A stretch of 64,000 bases of DNA from Methyloversatilis sp. XJ19-49 (GTDB lineage Bacteria > Pseudomonadota > Gammaproteobacteria > Burkholderiales > Rhodocyclaceae), in contig NZ_JANINI010000006.1 in the NCBI RefSeq assembly GCF_024580145.1, forward strand, positions 112,183 through 176,182, read 5' to 3'. Below the pieces are notes generated by a model. That model was not told the origin of the DNA. It saw only the letters and a list, made by a program, of their open reading frames with translations, and ran no database searches. This document shows, one piece after another, positions 26,319-34,531 of the stretch (position 1 is its first letter; every line of letters begins with the position of its first letter). The position numbers were made by a program, and so were the translations under genes.

Positions 26319-26334
26319 CGCAACTTGCGGGCCA
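26319..26334 (-). promoter_or_regulatory. Candidate sigma54 promoter of iscS
   Basis: The minus strand reads TGGCCCGCAAGTTGCG, with one mismatch in the -24 box and a good TTGC -12 box. The start would be near 26308, 28 bases before the ATG. The 332-base divergent gap 26281-26612 has no perfect NifA site; TGT-N10-ACG at 26417-26432 is the nearest match. Confidence 0.5.
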
Positions 26335-26570
26335 GTTTGAAAACTTGCTATGGATCAAAGACTTGCTTTTTTGTTCGTCGTGCGTACCGCGACCGTCAGA
26401 CAAGTCATGTCGAATTTGTAGGGTTGCCGACGCGCTGCAGCACGACAGGCGGCGAGTCGCTCGTTCGACTTCTGGATTGCGCTGCCGGCAGCCGGAATTC
26501 GCGCCGGTACGGCCGTTGCGGCGGATTCGCGCTGCTGTGCCGACAGCGCGGACGCGGGTTGGCGCGGGCA

Positions 26571-26586
26571 TGGCACGCCGCATGCA
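26571..26586 (+). promoter_or_regulatory. Candidate sigma54 promoter of the rnf operon
   Basis: TGGCACGCCGCATGCA has a perfect -24 box and a -12 box with one mismatch. The start would be near 26597, just before the AAGGAGG ribosome site at 26601. In A. vinelandii the rnf1 operon is nif-controlled, which agrees. Confidence 0.55.
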
Positions 26587-26612
26587 TTGAGGCCTGCAAC
26601 AAGGAGGTCGCA

Positions 26613-27203
26613 ATGCGTGATGTCTTGCTTGCAGTAATCGGCATAGCGCTGGTCAACAACGTGGTGCTGGTCCGCTTCCTCGGCCTGTGCCCCTTCATGG
26701 GCGTGTCGAAGAAGATCGACAGCGCCTTCGGCATGGGGCTGGCGACCACCTTCGTCATGACACTGTCGGCGCTGGCCGCCTGGGTGCTCGAGCACATGCT
26801 GCTGCGGCCCTTCGATCTGGGCTATCTGCGCATCCTGTCGTACATCGTAGTCATCGCCGCGGTCGTGCAGTTCGTCGAAATGGCGATGCGCAAATCCACA
26901 CCCGACCTGCACCGCGTGCTCGGCATCTATCTGCCGCTCATCACCACCAACTGCGCCGTGCTCGGCATCCCGCTGCTCAATGCGCAGTCGGCACTCGGCG
27001 TCGGCATGAGCGTGCTGACCGGTTTCGCATCCGGTGTCGGTTTCACATTGGTGATGGTGCTGTTCGCCGGGCTGCGCGAGCGGCTTCAGCTGGCGCGCGT
27101 GCCCGACATTTTCGAGGGCGCGCCGATCGCGTTCGTCACGGCCAGCCTGCTGGCGCTGGCTTTCATGGGTTTCACCGGGCTCGTACCGGCGGGAGGAGGC
27201 TGA
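26613..27203 (+). CDS. rnfA: Rnf complex subunit RnfA
   Basis: A 196-aa inner-membrane protein with six transmembrane helices, starting [20 protein letters not shown]. Cys in GLCPFMG and TTNCAVLG are the two that bind the intramembrane 2Fe-2S cluster shared with RnfE. Rnf uses ion-motive force to push electrons from NADH to ferredoxin, supplying nitrogenase. AAGGAGG precedes the ATG. Confidence 0.96.
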   Translation: MRDVLLAVIGIALVNNVVLVRFLGLCPFMGVSKKIDSAFGMGLATTFVMTLSALAAWVLEHMLLRPFDLGYLRILSYIVVIAAVVQFVEMAMRKSTPDLHRVLGIYLPLITTNCAVLGIPLLNAQSALGVGMSVLTGFASGVGFTLVMVLFAGLRERLQLARVPDIFEGAPIAFVTASLLALAFMGFTGLVPAGGG

Positions 27204-27204
27204 A

Positions 27205-27741
27205 ATGGAACAGATGATCACCGCAGTGATGAGCCTGGCAGCGATCGGCTCCGGTCTGGGCGTCGTGCTCGGCGTGGCGGCGCGCAAGTTCGCCGTGGAA
27301 GGCGACAGCCGCGTCGAAGAGATCGTGGCCATGCTGCCGGCCGCCAATTGCGGTCAGTGCGGCTTCCCCGGATGCGAAGGTGCGGCGCAGGCCATCGTCG
27401 AGGGCGAGGCATCGCCGACCTGCTGCCCGCCCGGCGGCAAGGTGGTCGCGCTGGCGATCGCCGGGCATCTCGGCATCACGCTGGGCGACGACGACATGGA
27501 AGAGGCGCCGAAGATCGCGGTCATCGAGGATGCGATCTGCATCGGCTGCACCAAGTGCTACCGCCTGTGTCCGTCCGATGCCATCGTCGGCGCGATGAAG
27601 CAGCTGCACGGCGTGTTCGCCGAAGCCTGCACCGGCTGCAACCAGTGCGCCGACAAATGTCCGACCGGCGCCATCACGATGCAGCCACTGCCGGCCACGG
27701 CGGGCACCTGGGTGATGCCGAAGCCCGTGATGGCGGCCTGA
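27205..27741 (+). CDS. rnfB: Rnf complex Fe-S subunit RnfB
   Basis: A 178-aa protein with one N-terminal membrane helix, a 4Fe-4S domain (NCGQCGFPGCEGA with CC at 71-72) and two ferredoxin motifs (CIGCTKCYRLCP and CTGCNQCADKCP). It hands electrons to soluble ferredoxin. It starts one base after rnfA ends. Confidence 0.96.
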   Translation: MEQMITAVMSLAAIGSGLGVVLGVAARKFAVEGDSRVEEIVAMLPAANCGQCGFPGCEGAAQAIVEGEASPTCCPPGGKVVALAIAGHLGITLGDDDMEEAPKIAVIEDAICIGCTKCYRLCPSDAIVGAMKQLHGVFAEACTGCNQCADKCPTGAITMQPLPATAGTWVMPKPVMAA

Positions 27742-27745
27742 CGTC

Positions 27746-29260
27746 ATGGCTCACGTCGTCATTCCGCCGATCCGGCGCCTGCTCACGCGCTGGGGCATCC
27801 ATCCGGACAGCCACAAGTTTCCGGCGGCCGGGCTGGACATCGCCGATGCCGGGCTGCCGCCGCTGCTGGTGCTGCCGCTGTCGCAGCAGGCCGGCGCACC
27901 GGCGCGGCCGGTGGTGAAGGTTGGCGACCACGTGCTGCGCGGTCAGCTGGTGGCCGAAGCGGTGGGGCACGTTTCGGCGCACGTGCACGCGTCGACGTCG
28001 GGCACGGTGATGGCGATCGGCGACGCGCCGATGCCGCATCCGTCGGGGTTGCCCGGGCAGGGCATCACGCTGCGCCCGGATGGTCTCGACCGCTGGGTGC
28101 AGCGCGATGTCGAACCGTATCCGATCAATCTGGCGCCGGAAGAGATTGCCCGTCGCGTCGCGGCGGCCGGCATCGTCGGCATGGGCGGCGCCGCGTTTCC
28201 GGCAGCGGTCAAGCTCGCACTGGGCCAGCGCAGCAGCATCCACACCGTCATCCTCAACGGCAGCGAATGCGAGCCCTATCTGTCGTGCGACGACCGGCTG
28301 ATGCAGGAGCGCGCCGGCGACATCATCGAGGGCGCGCGCCTGCTGCTGCGCGCCACCGGGGCGCAGCACCTGCTGGTGGGCATCGAGGACAACAAGCCGG
28401 ATGCCATCGACGCCATGAAGCTGGCGGCACATCCCTACCCTGAAGTGTCGGTGGTGCGCATTCCGAGCCGGTATCCGATGGGTGCCGAGCGTCAGCTCAT
28501 CCACACGCTTCTCGGTGTCGAGCCGCCGGCCGGCGGACGGGCGGCCGACGTCGGCGTGGTGGTGCACAACGTGGGCACGGCGGCGGCGGTGTGGCGTGCA
28601 CTGCGCCACGGCGAAGCGCTGACCGAGCGGGTGATCACGGTGGCCGGCGGTGCCGTTGCGGCGCCGCGCAACATGCGCGTGCGTGTCGGCACGCCGCTGT
28701 CATGGCTGGTCGAGCGCGCCGGCGGACTGACGCGCGAGCCGGCCCGGTTGGTGGTCGGCGGGCCGATGATGGGCGTGGCGGTGCCCGACCTCGATGTACC
28801 GGTCGGCAAAGGCGCCAGCGGCGTGCTCGCGCTGACCGTGGCCGAAGTCGGCGAACGCGAGCCGAGCGCCTGCATCCGCTGCGGCAGCTGTGTCGTCGCC
28901 TGTCCGGTCGGCCTGATGCCGCTGGAGATGGCCAACCGCATCAATGCCGGCGAACTGGGGCAGGCCGAGGACATCGGCCTGCGCGACTGCCTCACCTGCG
29001 GCGCCTGCGGCTATGTGTGTCCGTCGCGCATACCGCTGGTGCAGTACTTCGCGCACGCCCGCGGCGAACTGATGGCGCGCGAACGCGAACGCAAGCGGCT
29101 CGACGAGGTGCGCGAACTGACCGAGGCGCGCACCGCGCGCCACGAACGCGAGGCGCGTGAAAAGGCCGAGATGCACGCCCGCCGCAAGGCCGAGCGTGCC
29201 GCCGCGCAGGCGGCCGAGGCAGCGGCGAAGGTGTCCGCCACGCAGGAGGAATCGGCGTGA
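27746..29260 (+). CDS. rnfC: Rnf complex NADH-binding subunit RnfC
   Basis: A 504-aa peripheral subunit. The NADH/FMN domain shows GMGGAAFPAAVKL and LNGSECEPYLSCDD. The two 4Fe-4S motifs are CIRCGSCVVACPVGL and CLTCGACGYVCPS. The C-terminus is a charged Ala/Glu/Arg helix (coiled coil), shorter than the long repeats of enterobacterial RnfC. It overlaps rnfD by four bases. Confidence 0.96.
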   Translation: MAHVVIPPIRRLLTRWGIHPDSHKFPAAGLDIADAGLPPLLVLPLSQQAGAPARPVVKVGDHVLRGQLVAEAVGHVSAHVHASTSGTVMAIGDAPMPHPSGLPGQGITLRPDGLDRWVQRDVEPYPINLAPEEIARRVAAAGIVGMGGAAFPAAVKLALGQRSSIHTVILNGSECEPYLSCDDRLMQERAGDIIEGARLLLRATGAQHLLVGIEDNKPDAIDAMKLAAHPYPEVSVVRIPSRYPMGAERQLIHTLLGVEPPAGGRAADVGVVVHNVGTAAAVWRALRHGEALTERVITVAGGAVAAPRNMRVRVGTPLSWLVERAGGLTREPARLVVGGPMMGVAVPDLDVPVGKGASGVLALTVAEVGEREPSACIRCGSCVVACPVGLMPLEMANRINAGELGQAEDIGLRDCLTCGACGYVCPSRIPLVQYFAHARGELMARERERKRLDEVRELTEARTARHEREAREKAEMHARRKAERAAAQAAEAAAKVSATQEESA

Positions 29261-30330
29261 ACTCGCCAGTCCAGGCGTCGCCGCACGCGCTGTCGCGGCG
29301 CACCAGCGGCCATATCATGGCGCTCGTCATGGCGGCTCTGGTGCCGGCGACCCTGGCCGGCTTCTGGCAGTTCGGCTGGCCGGCCTTCTGCCTGTGGGCG
29401 ATCACCGTGCTGTCCTGCGTGCTGGCCGAAGCACTGTGCCTGCAGGGGGCCGGCCGGCGCGTCGTGCCGGTGCTGTCCGACGGCTCGGCCGCGCTGACCG
29501 GCTGGCTGCTCGCCATGTCGCTGCCCCCATGGGCTCCCTGGTGGCTGGGTGTGCTCGGCGGCTTCATTTCCATCGTCATCGCCAAGCAGGTGTTCGGCGG
29601 TCTGGGCTGCAATGTGTTCAATCCGGCCATGGTCGGACGCACGGTGCTGCTGGTGTCGTTTCCGGTTCACATGACGCAGTGGGTCAGCCCGCAGGTGCTG
29701 GCCCAGGGAACCGACCTTGCGCAGGCGATTGCCATCGGCCTGAATGGCGGCATCCCCGATGCGCTGACCAGTGCCTCGCTGCTCGGCCACGCAAAGACCG
29801 AACTCGGGCGCGGCCTGACGCTGGTCGATGCGCTGCAAGGCTTTCAGCCGGAACAGTCGATGCTGGGCCTGCGCGCCGGCAGTCTGGGCGAAACGTCGGC
29901 GCTGCTGATCGGCGCCGGCGGGCTGTTCCTGGTGTTCAAGCGCGTCATCGGCCTGCGCATTCCGATCGGCTTTCTCGCCGGACTGTGCATTCCGGCCGCC
30001 ATCGCGCACGCCGCCGCGCCGCAGGCCTTCCTGCCGGCGACCGCCCATCTGCTGTCGGGTGGTGCGTTGCTGTGCGCCTTCTTCATCGCCACCGACTACG
30101 TCACGTCGCCCAGTGCGCCGTTCGGGCAGTGGATATTCGCACTCGGCGCCGGCCTGCTGACCTGGTTGATCCGTACCTGGGGTGGCTATCCGGAAGGTGT
30201 CGGTTTCGCCATCCTGCTGATGAATGCCGCCACACCGCTGCTCGACCTGTGGGCCCGGCCGCGCATCTTCGGCCGGCGCATCGGCGGCAAGCCGCTGGAC
30301 GCGCGCCGGGCACAGGAGGTCACGCGATGA
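29257..30330 (+). CDS. rnfD: Rnf complex subunit RnfD
   Basis: A 357-aa membrane subunit with about nine to ten helices, normally carrying covalent FMN on a Thr in a D-x-x-S-A-A-T-like site. Here the corresponding stretch is IPDALTSASLLGHAK, ending in Ser where Thr is usual. FMN might attach to Ser, or the site may differ. The GGLGCNVFNPAMVGR segment is typical. It overlaps rnfC and rnfG by four bases each. Confidence 0.94.
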   Translation: MNSPVQASPHALSRRTSGHIMALVMAALVPATLAGFWQFGWPAFCLWAITVLSCVLAEALCLQGAGRRVVPVLSDGSAALTGWLLAMSLPPWAPWWLGVLGGFISIVIAKQVFGGLGCNVFNPAMVGRTVLLVSFPVHMTQWVSPQVLAQGTDLAQAIAIGLNGGIPDALTSASLLGHAKTELGRGLTLVDALQGFQPEQSMLGLRAGSLGETSALLIGAGGLFLVFKRVIGLRIPIGFLAGLCIPAAIAHAAAPQAFLPATAHLLSGGALLCAFFIATDYVTSPSAPFGQWIFALGAGLLTWLIRTWGGYPEGVGFAILLMNAATPLLDLWARPRIFGRRIGGKPLDARRAQEVTR

Positions 30331-30977
30331 GCGGTTCGCGCGCACCCGACGCACTGTGGTTTCCGGGCGCCTCGCTGGGCGTGGTGATGCTGGTGACCAC
30401 CGCTTTCCTCGCCTTCGGTCAGTTCGCGACCCGCGACCGGATTGCGCAAGCGCAATCCGATGACACGCGGCAGCAGCTTGAACAGATACTGCCGGCCGGC
30501 TATGCCGACAACAACCTGCTGACCGACACGCTGCAGCTGGCCGGGCCGGATGGTGCGCCGCTGACCGTGCATCGCGCGCGCAAGCAGGGCGCGTTGCGCG
30601 CGCTGCTGTTCGAAATGTCGGGCTACGGCTACGGCGGGCGCATCGTGCTGCTGATGGCGGTCGATGTCGACGGCCGCATCGTCGGCGTTCGGGTGACGAA
30701 GCACAACGAAACACCGGGCCTGGGTGACAAGATCGAGGTCGCTCGGCACGACTGGATACGGTCTTTCGACGGCAAGTCGCAGCAGCAGCCGGCACCGGCG
30801 CGCTGGGCGGTGAAGAAGGACGGCGGCGACTTCGACCAGTTCGCCGGCGCAACCATCACGCCGCGCGCGGTCGTTGCGACAGTGAAGAAAGGCCTCGAAT
30901 TTCTCGCCGCGCACCGCGCTGAACTGACGGCTGAGGCGGGTGGCGAGGCGGTGCCGGTCAACGGAGAGAAACCATGA
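30327..30977 (+). CDS. rnfG: Rnf complex FMN subunit RnfG
   Basis: A 216-aa subunit with one N-terminal membrane helix (LGVVMLVTTAFLAFG) and a periplasmic FMN domain. The flavin-linked Thr lies in FDQFAGATITPRAV, the S-G-A-T-type site with Ala for Ser. HNETPGLGDK is also typical. It overlaps rnfD and rnfE by four bases. Confidence 0.95.
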   Translation: MSGSRAPDALWFPGASLGVVMLVTTAFLAFGQFATRDRIAQAQSDDTRQQLEQILPAGYADNNLLTDTLQLAGPDGAPLTVHRARKQGALRALLFEMSGYGYGGRIVLLMAVDVDGRIVGVRVTKHNETPGLGDKIEVARHDWIRSFDGKSQQQPAPARWAVKKDGGDFDQFAGATITPRAVVATVKKGLEFLAAHRAELTAEAGGEAVPVNGEKP

Positions 30978-31657
30978 GTGACAGCCCGACAGCCAGGGCG
31001 GTCGCACGCGACGGCCTGTGGGACAACAACGCGGTGCTCGGCCAGATGCTCGGGCTGTGCCCGGCCATGGCGGTGACCAGCAGCGCGACCAACGGTCTGG
31101 GCATGGGTCTGGCGACCATGGTCGTGCTGGTCATGTCGAATGCGCTCATCTCGTCGCTGCGTCACTGGGTCAGCGACGAAGTGCGCATCCCGGTCTTCAT
31201 CGTGCTGATCGCCGGCATGGTGACGCTGGTCGATATGTGCCTGAACGCCTGGTTCCACGACCTGTACAAGGTGCTTGGCATCTTCATCGCGCTGATTGTC
31301 GTCAATTGCGCGGTGCTCGGCCGCGCCGAAGCCTTCGCGTCGCGCCAGTCCGCGGCGCTATCGGCGTTCGACGGTCTGGCCACCGGCCTCGGCTTCACGC
31401 TGGCGCTGACCGTGATGGGAGCGCTGCGCGAAATCACCGGTGCCGGCACGCTGTTCGCGAATGCACATCTGCTGCTCGGGCCGCATTTCGCGTTTCTCGA
31501 AACGAAGGTGCTGCCGGCGGATTCCGGCGCACTGTTCATGATCCTGCCGCCGGGCGGATTCCTGGCGCTCGGCCTGCTGATCGCCGGGCGCCGCTGGTTG
31601 CAGCGACGCGCCGATCGGCGTGCCGCGGCGCTGGCCGGCGCGCAGGCGGCTCACTGA
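30974..31657 (+). CDS. rnfE: Rnf complex subunit RnfE
   Basis: A 227-aa membrane protein homologous to RnfA. It starts with a short cytoplasmic leader, then GLWDNNAVLGQMLGLCPAMA. The second cluster Cys is in VNCAVLGRAEAFA. It has six membrane helices and an Arg/Ala-rich tail. It completes the intramembrane cluster with RnfA. Confidence 0.95.
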   Translation: MSDSPTARAVARDGLWDNNAVLGQMLGLCPAMAVTSSATNGLGMGLATMVVLVMSNALISSLRHWVSDEVRIPVFIVLIAGMVTLVDMCLNAWFHDLYKVLGIFIALIVVNCAVLGRAEAFASRQSAALSAFDGLATGLGFTLALTVMGALREITGAGTLFANAHLLLGPHFAFLETKVLPADSGALFMILPPGGFLALGLLIAGRRWLQRRADRRAAALAGAQAAH

Positions 31658-31669
31658 AGGAGGCGCGCC

Positions 31670-31954
31670 ATGCGGATCGCCGTTGCCTACGCTGGAAGTA
31701 TCGCCAACCACTGGCTGAAGATCGACGTGCCGGACACCTGCACGGTGGCCGAAGGCATCGAGCTGTCGGGCATCCTGAAGCTGTGTCCGGACATCGACCT
31801 CAGCCGGCAGAAGGTCGGCGTGTTCGGCAAGGTGGTGAAGAAGGACGCACCGCTGCGCCCGGGCGACCGCATCGAAATCTATCGGCCGATCATCTGCGAC
31901 CCGGAAACGGTGCCGCGCAAGAACGGTGTTTCGGACGACGATGACGACGACTGA
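31670..31954 (+). CDS. rnfH: RnfH
   Basis: A 94-aa ubiquitin-like-fold protein (MRIAVAYAGSIANHWLKIDV start), with GILKLCPDIDLSRQKVGVFG and GDRIEIYRPI. RnfH closes rnf operons; in A. vinelandii it helps stabilise nitrogenase under some conditions. GGAGG precedes the ATG. The C-terminus is very acidic (DDDDDD). Confidence 0.93.
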   Translation: MRIAVAYAGSIANHWLKIDVPDTCTVAEGIELSGILKLCPDIDLSRQKVGVFGKVVKKDAPLRPGDRIEIYRPIICDPETVPRKNGVSDDDDDD

Positions 31955-33635
31955 AATGTGGCCGGCGGCGGACGCCACCGCGTCGGCTGCCGACGTCGTG
32001 CGTGCCTATCATCTGCGGACCCGCCACCGCTACGTCGCGTATGCCGCCGGCCCGGAAACGCTGGACTGGGACGCGCAGCCTTCGCCATTCCGGCACTTCG
32101 AAGGTGCGCCGCGCAGCACGCTGCCGCTGGCGACCGACGACGCCAATCCGGCCCGACCGCGCCTTGATCAGGATTTCGCCGCACTCGATGCGCCGTTGCC
32201 GCCGTTGCCGCTGTCGCTGCACACGCTGGGCGCGCTGCTGCACCTGTCGCTCGGGCTGACGGCGTGGAAATCGAGCGGCCCGGACCGCTGGGCGGTGCGC
32301 GCCAATCCGTCCAGCGGCAACCTGCACCCGGTGGAGGCGTATCTGGTGATACGCGGGCTCGATACGCTCGCTGACGGGCTGTACCACTACCTGCCGGAGA
32401 CGCACGAGCTGGAATGCCGCGCCCGCCATGGTGCCGGTTCCGCCGGGGATGCCGGCGTGCACGTCGTGCTGACGTCAGTCATGTGGCGCGAGGCATGGAA
32501 ATACGGCGAACGCGCCTTCCGCTACTGCCAGCTGGACACCGGTCACGCAGTCGGCGCGTTGCGTTATGCGGCGGCCGTGCTCGGTTGGACGCTGCAGGCG
32601 CAGCCGGACATCGACGGTGCGTCGTTGGCGGCGCTCGCCGGCACCGATCGCCTGCAGGACTTTCCGGCACGCCGCGCCATCGACACCGAGATCGAGGAGG
32701 CCGAACTGCTTCTCGCCATCGGCTGCGATGGCGGCGACGGTCCGCCACTGCCCGAACTCGGACGCGTACAGTGGTTCGGCACGGCGAGCACGGTGGACCG
32801 CCATCCGATGTATCGCTGGGCGGTGGTGGGCGAGGCGGCGGCCGCCACCCGCGGTGCCGTGCAGGGCGCAGTAACTGTTGCCGACGAGTATCGGACGGGC
32901 GCGCGCGCAACACGCGGGGCTGCCGTGCTCGCACAGCGCGGACGATCGGTCGGCGAGGTCTTGCTGGGGCGGCGCAGCGCGCAGCGTTTCGATGCGCGGG
33001 AGGTGATGGCGGGTGACGCGTTTGAACGTCTGCTGGAACGGCTGCAGCCGTCCGGAGCCATGCCGTGGGACGCGCTGCCCGGCGGCTGGCGCATCGACCT
33101 GCTGCTGTTCGTGCATCGCGTCGAAGGCTTGTCACCCGGGGTCTATCTGCTGTCGCGCGGTCGCGTCGAACAGGGCGTGCCGGCGCGGCTGGCCCGCCAG
33201 CACGATCTGGTGCCCGTGGACGGTGTCGCCGTGCCGCTCTACCGGCTGGCGGCGATGGAACCGATGGCGCTCGCGCGTCTTGCCCGCAGCCTACACTGCC
33301 ATCAGGACATCGCCGCCAACGCCTGCCTCGCGCTCGGCATGCTGTGCGAGTTCGAAGCCGCGCTGGCGGCATCCGCCGCCAACTATCGCGATTTGCACCG
33401 GCAGGCCGGACTCATTGGTCAGGTGCTCTATGCCGAAGCGGAGGCGATGGGCCTGCGCGGCACCGGCATCGGCTGCTTTTTCGACGACGCCGTGCACGAA
33501 CTGATCGGCCTCGAAGGCACGGCGCACCAGACGCTGTACCACTTCACCCTCGGGCGCGCGATCGACGATGCGCGCATCGAATCATCGCCGGCCTATGCGC
33601 AGCGCACCCCGGCCGAACCGGAACCCACGCCATGA
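31941..33635 (+). CDS. SagB/ThcOx-type nitroreductase-family oxidoreductase (two domains)
   Basis: A 564-aa protein built of two nitroreductase-like halves. Half one contains WAVRANPSSGNLHPVEAYLV and HYLPETHELE; half two starts near RRSAQRFDAREVM and holds GLSPGVYLLSR and GTGIGCFFDDAVHE. Such FMN proteins oxidise peptides or unknown substrates. The start is uncertain: 31941 overlaps rnfH, and ATG at 31956 is possible. It is part of the rnf operon and is seen beside nif/rnf in other diazotrophs, so a nitrogenase-related redox role is likely but undefined. Confidence 0.82.
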   Translation: MTTTEMWPAADATASAADVVRAYHLRTRHRYVAYAAGPETLDWDAQPSPFRHFEGAPRSTLPLATDDANPARPRLDQDFAALDAPLPPLPLSLHTLGALLHLSLGLTAWKSSGPDRWAVRANPSSGNLHPVEAYLVIRGLDTLADGLYHYLPETHELECRARHGAGSAGDAGVHVVLTSVMWREAWKYGERAFRYCQLDTGHAVGALRYAAAVLGWTLQAQPDIDGASLAALAGTDRLQDFPARRAIDTEIEEAELLLAIGCDGGDGPPLPELGRVQWFGTASTVDRHPMYRWAVVGEAAAATRGAVQGAVTVADEYRTGARATRGAAVLAQRGRSVGEVLLGRRSAQRFDAREVMAGDAFERLLERLQPSGAMPWDALPGGWRIDLLLFVHRVEGLSPGVYLLSRGRVEQGVPARLARQHDLVPVDGVAVPLYRLAAMEPMALARLARSLHCHQDIAANACLALGMLCEFEAALAASAANYRDLHRQAGLIGQVLYAEAEAMGLRGTGIGCFFDDAVHELIGLEGTAHQTLYHFTLGRAIDDARIESSPAYAQRTPAEPEPTP

Positions 33636-34453
33636 ACGACACCGCAACCGCGTCCCGCCATCGCTGCATTCCCGCCGATCAGGCGGCCGACCTGCTGCTG
33701 CGCCATCGCAGCGGCGGCGTCGCGTCGCTGGCACTGTTCGACACGCGCGACCGCGCCAGTTTCGAGCGCGCGCACATCGACGGCGCGCAGCACCTGACCG
33801 AAGCCGGCTTCGGCGACGCCATGCAGGCGGTCGGCCGGGCGACGCCGGTGCTCATCTACTGTTACCACGGCAACGCCAGCAAGACCTGGGCGGGCATGTT
33901 CGCCGACTTCCGCTACGCCGAGGTCTACAGCGTCGACGGCGGCCACGATGCGCTCGCCGCGGCGCTGGCCCGGCGTGCGGCAGCAGGCGCCGGGCAGCCC
34001 TCGTCGGGCAGCGGTTCGGCCGCGCTGCAGGCCTTCGTGGCCGAACACGGCTTCGACGCCGCCGATCTCGATGTTTCCCGCGAACACGGCCTGACGCCGT
34101 TGATGCGCGCGGCACTGTCCGGCCGGGCCGAACTTGTCGATGAGCTGCTGGCGCTCGGGGTGGCTGTCAACCGGCGCAACGGCGACGGCAACAACGCGCT
34201 GTGGCTGGCCTGCGTGTCCGGTCAGGCCGGCATCGTTCGCGCGCTGGTCGCGGCAGGCATCCATGTCGACAACCGCAACGACACCGGCGCCACCGCACTG
34301 ATGTACACGGCGTCCAGCGGCAAGCACGACATGCTGGCACTGCTGCTCGAATGCGGTGCGGATCCGATGATCCGCACCGACGACGATTACCTCGCCGCCG
34401 ATCTGGCCGCCACCGTGGAATGCCTGCGCCTGCTGCGACACACGGTGCAGTGA
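33632..34453 (+). CDS. Rhodanese-ankyrin fusion protein
   Basis: A 273-aa protein. The N-terminal GlpE-like rhodanese has its active Cys in IYCYHGNASKTWAG near residue 77, followed by VDGGHDAL. Three to four ankyrin repeats follow from about residue 148 (GLTPLMRAALSGRAELVDEL, NNALWLACVSGQAGIV, ATALMYTASSGKHDML). Rhodaneses move sulfane sulfur; the repeats would dock a partner. It overlaps the preceding gene by four bases, so it is in the rnf operon. Sulfur delivery for nitrogenase is an inference. Confidence 0.9.
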   Translation: MNDTATASRHRCIPADQAADLLLRHRSGGVASLALFDTRDRASFERAHIDGAQHLTEAGFGDAMQAVGRATPVLIYCYHGNASKTWAGMFADFRYAEVYSVDGGHDALAAALARRAAAGAGQPSSGSGSAALQAFVAEHGFDAADLDVSREHGLTPLMRAALSGRAELVDELLALGVAVNRRNGDGNNALWLACVSGQAGIVRALVAAGIHVDNRNDTGATALMYTASSGKHDMLALLLECGADPMIRTDDDYLAADLAATVECLRLLRHTVQ

Positions 34454-34531
34454 ACCTGGAAACCGCGGTTGACCGTCTGACATGCGGGTCGCAATTCAGG
34501 TTTTTACCCCCATCTGCAGCTGACGGAGCGC

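Noticed and set aside
26374-26432. NifA sites between iscS and rnfA
   Set aside because: Only imperfect TGT-N10 matches were found; none ends in ACA, so no site is listed as a feature.
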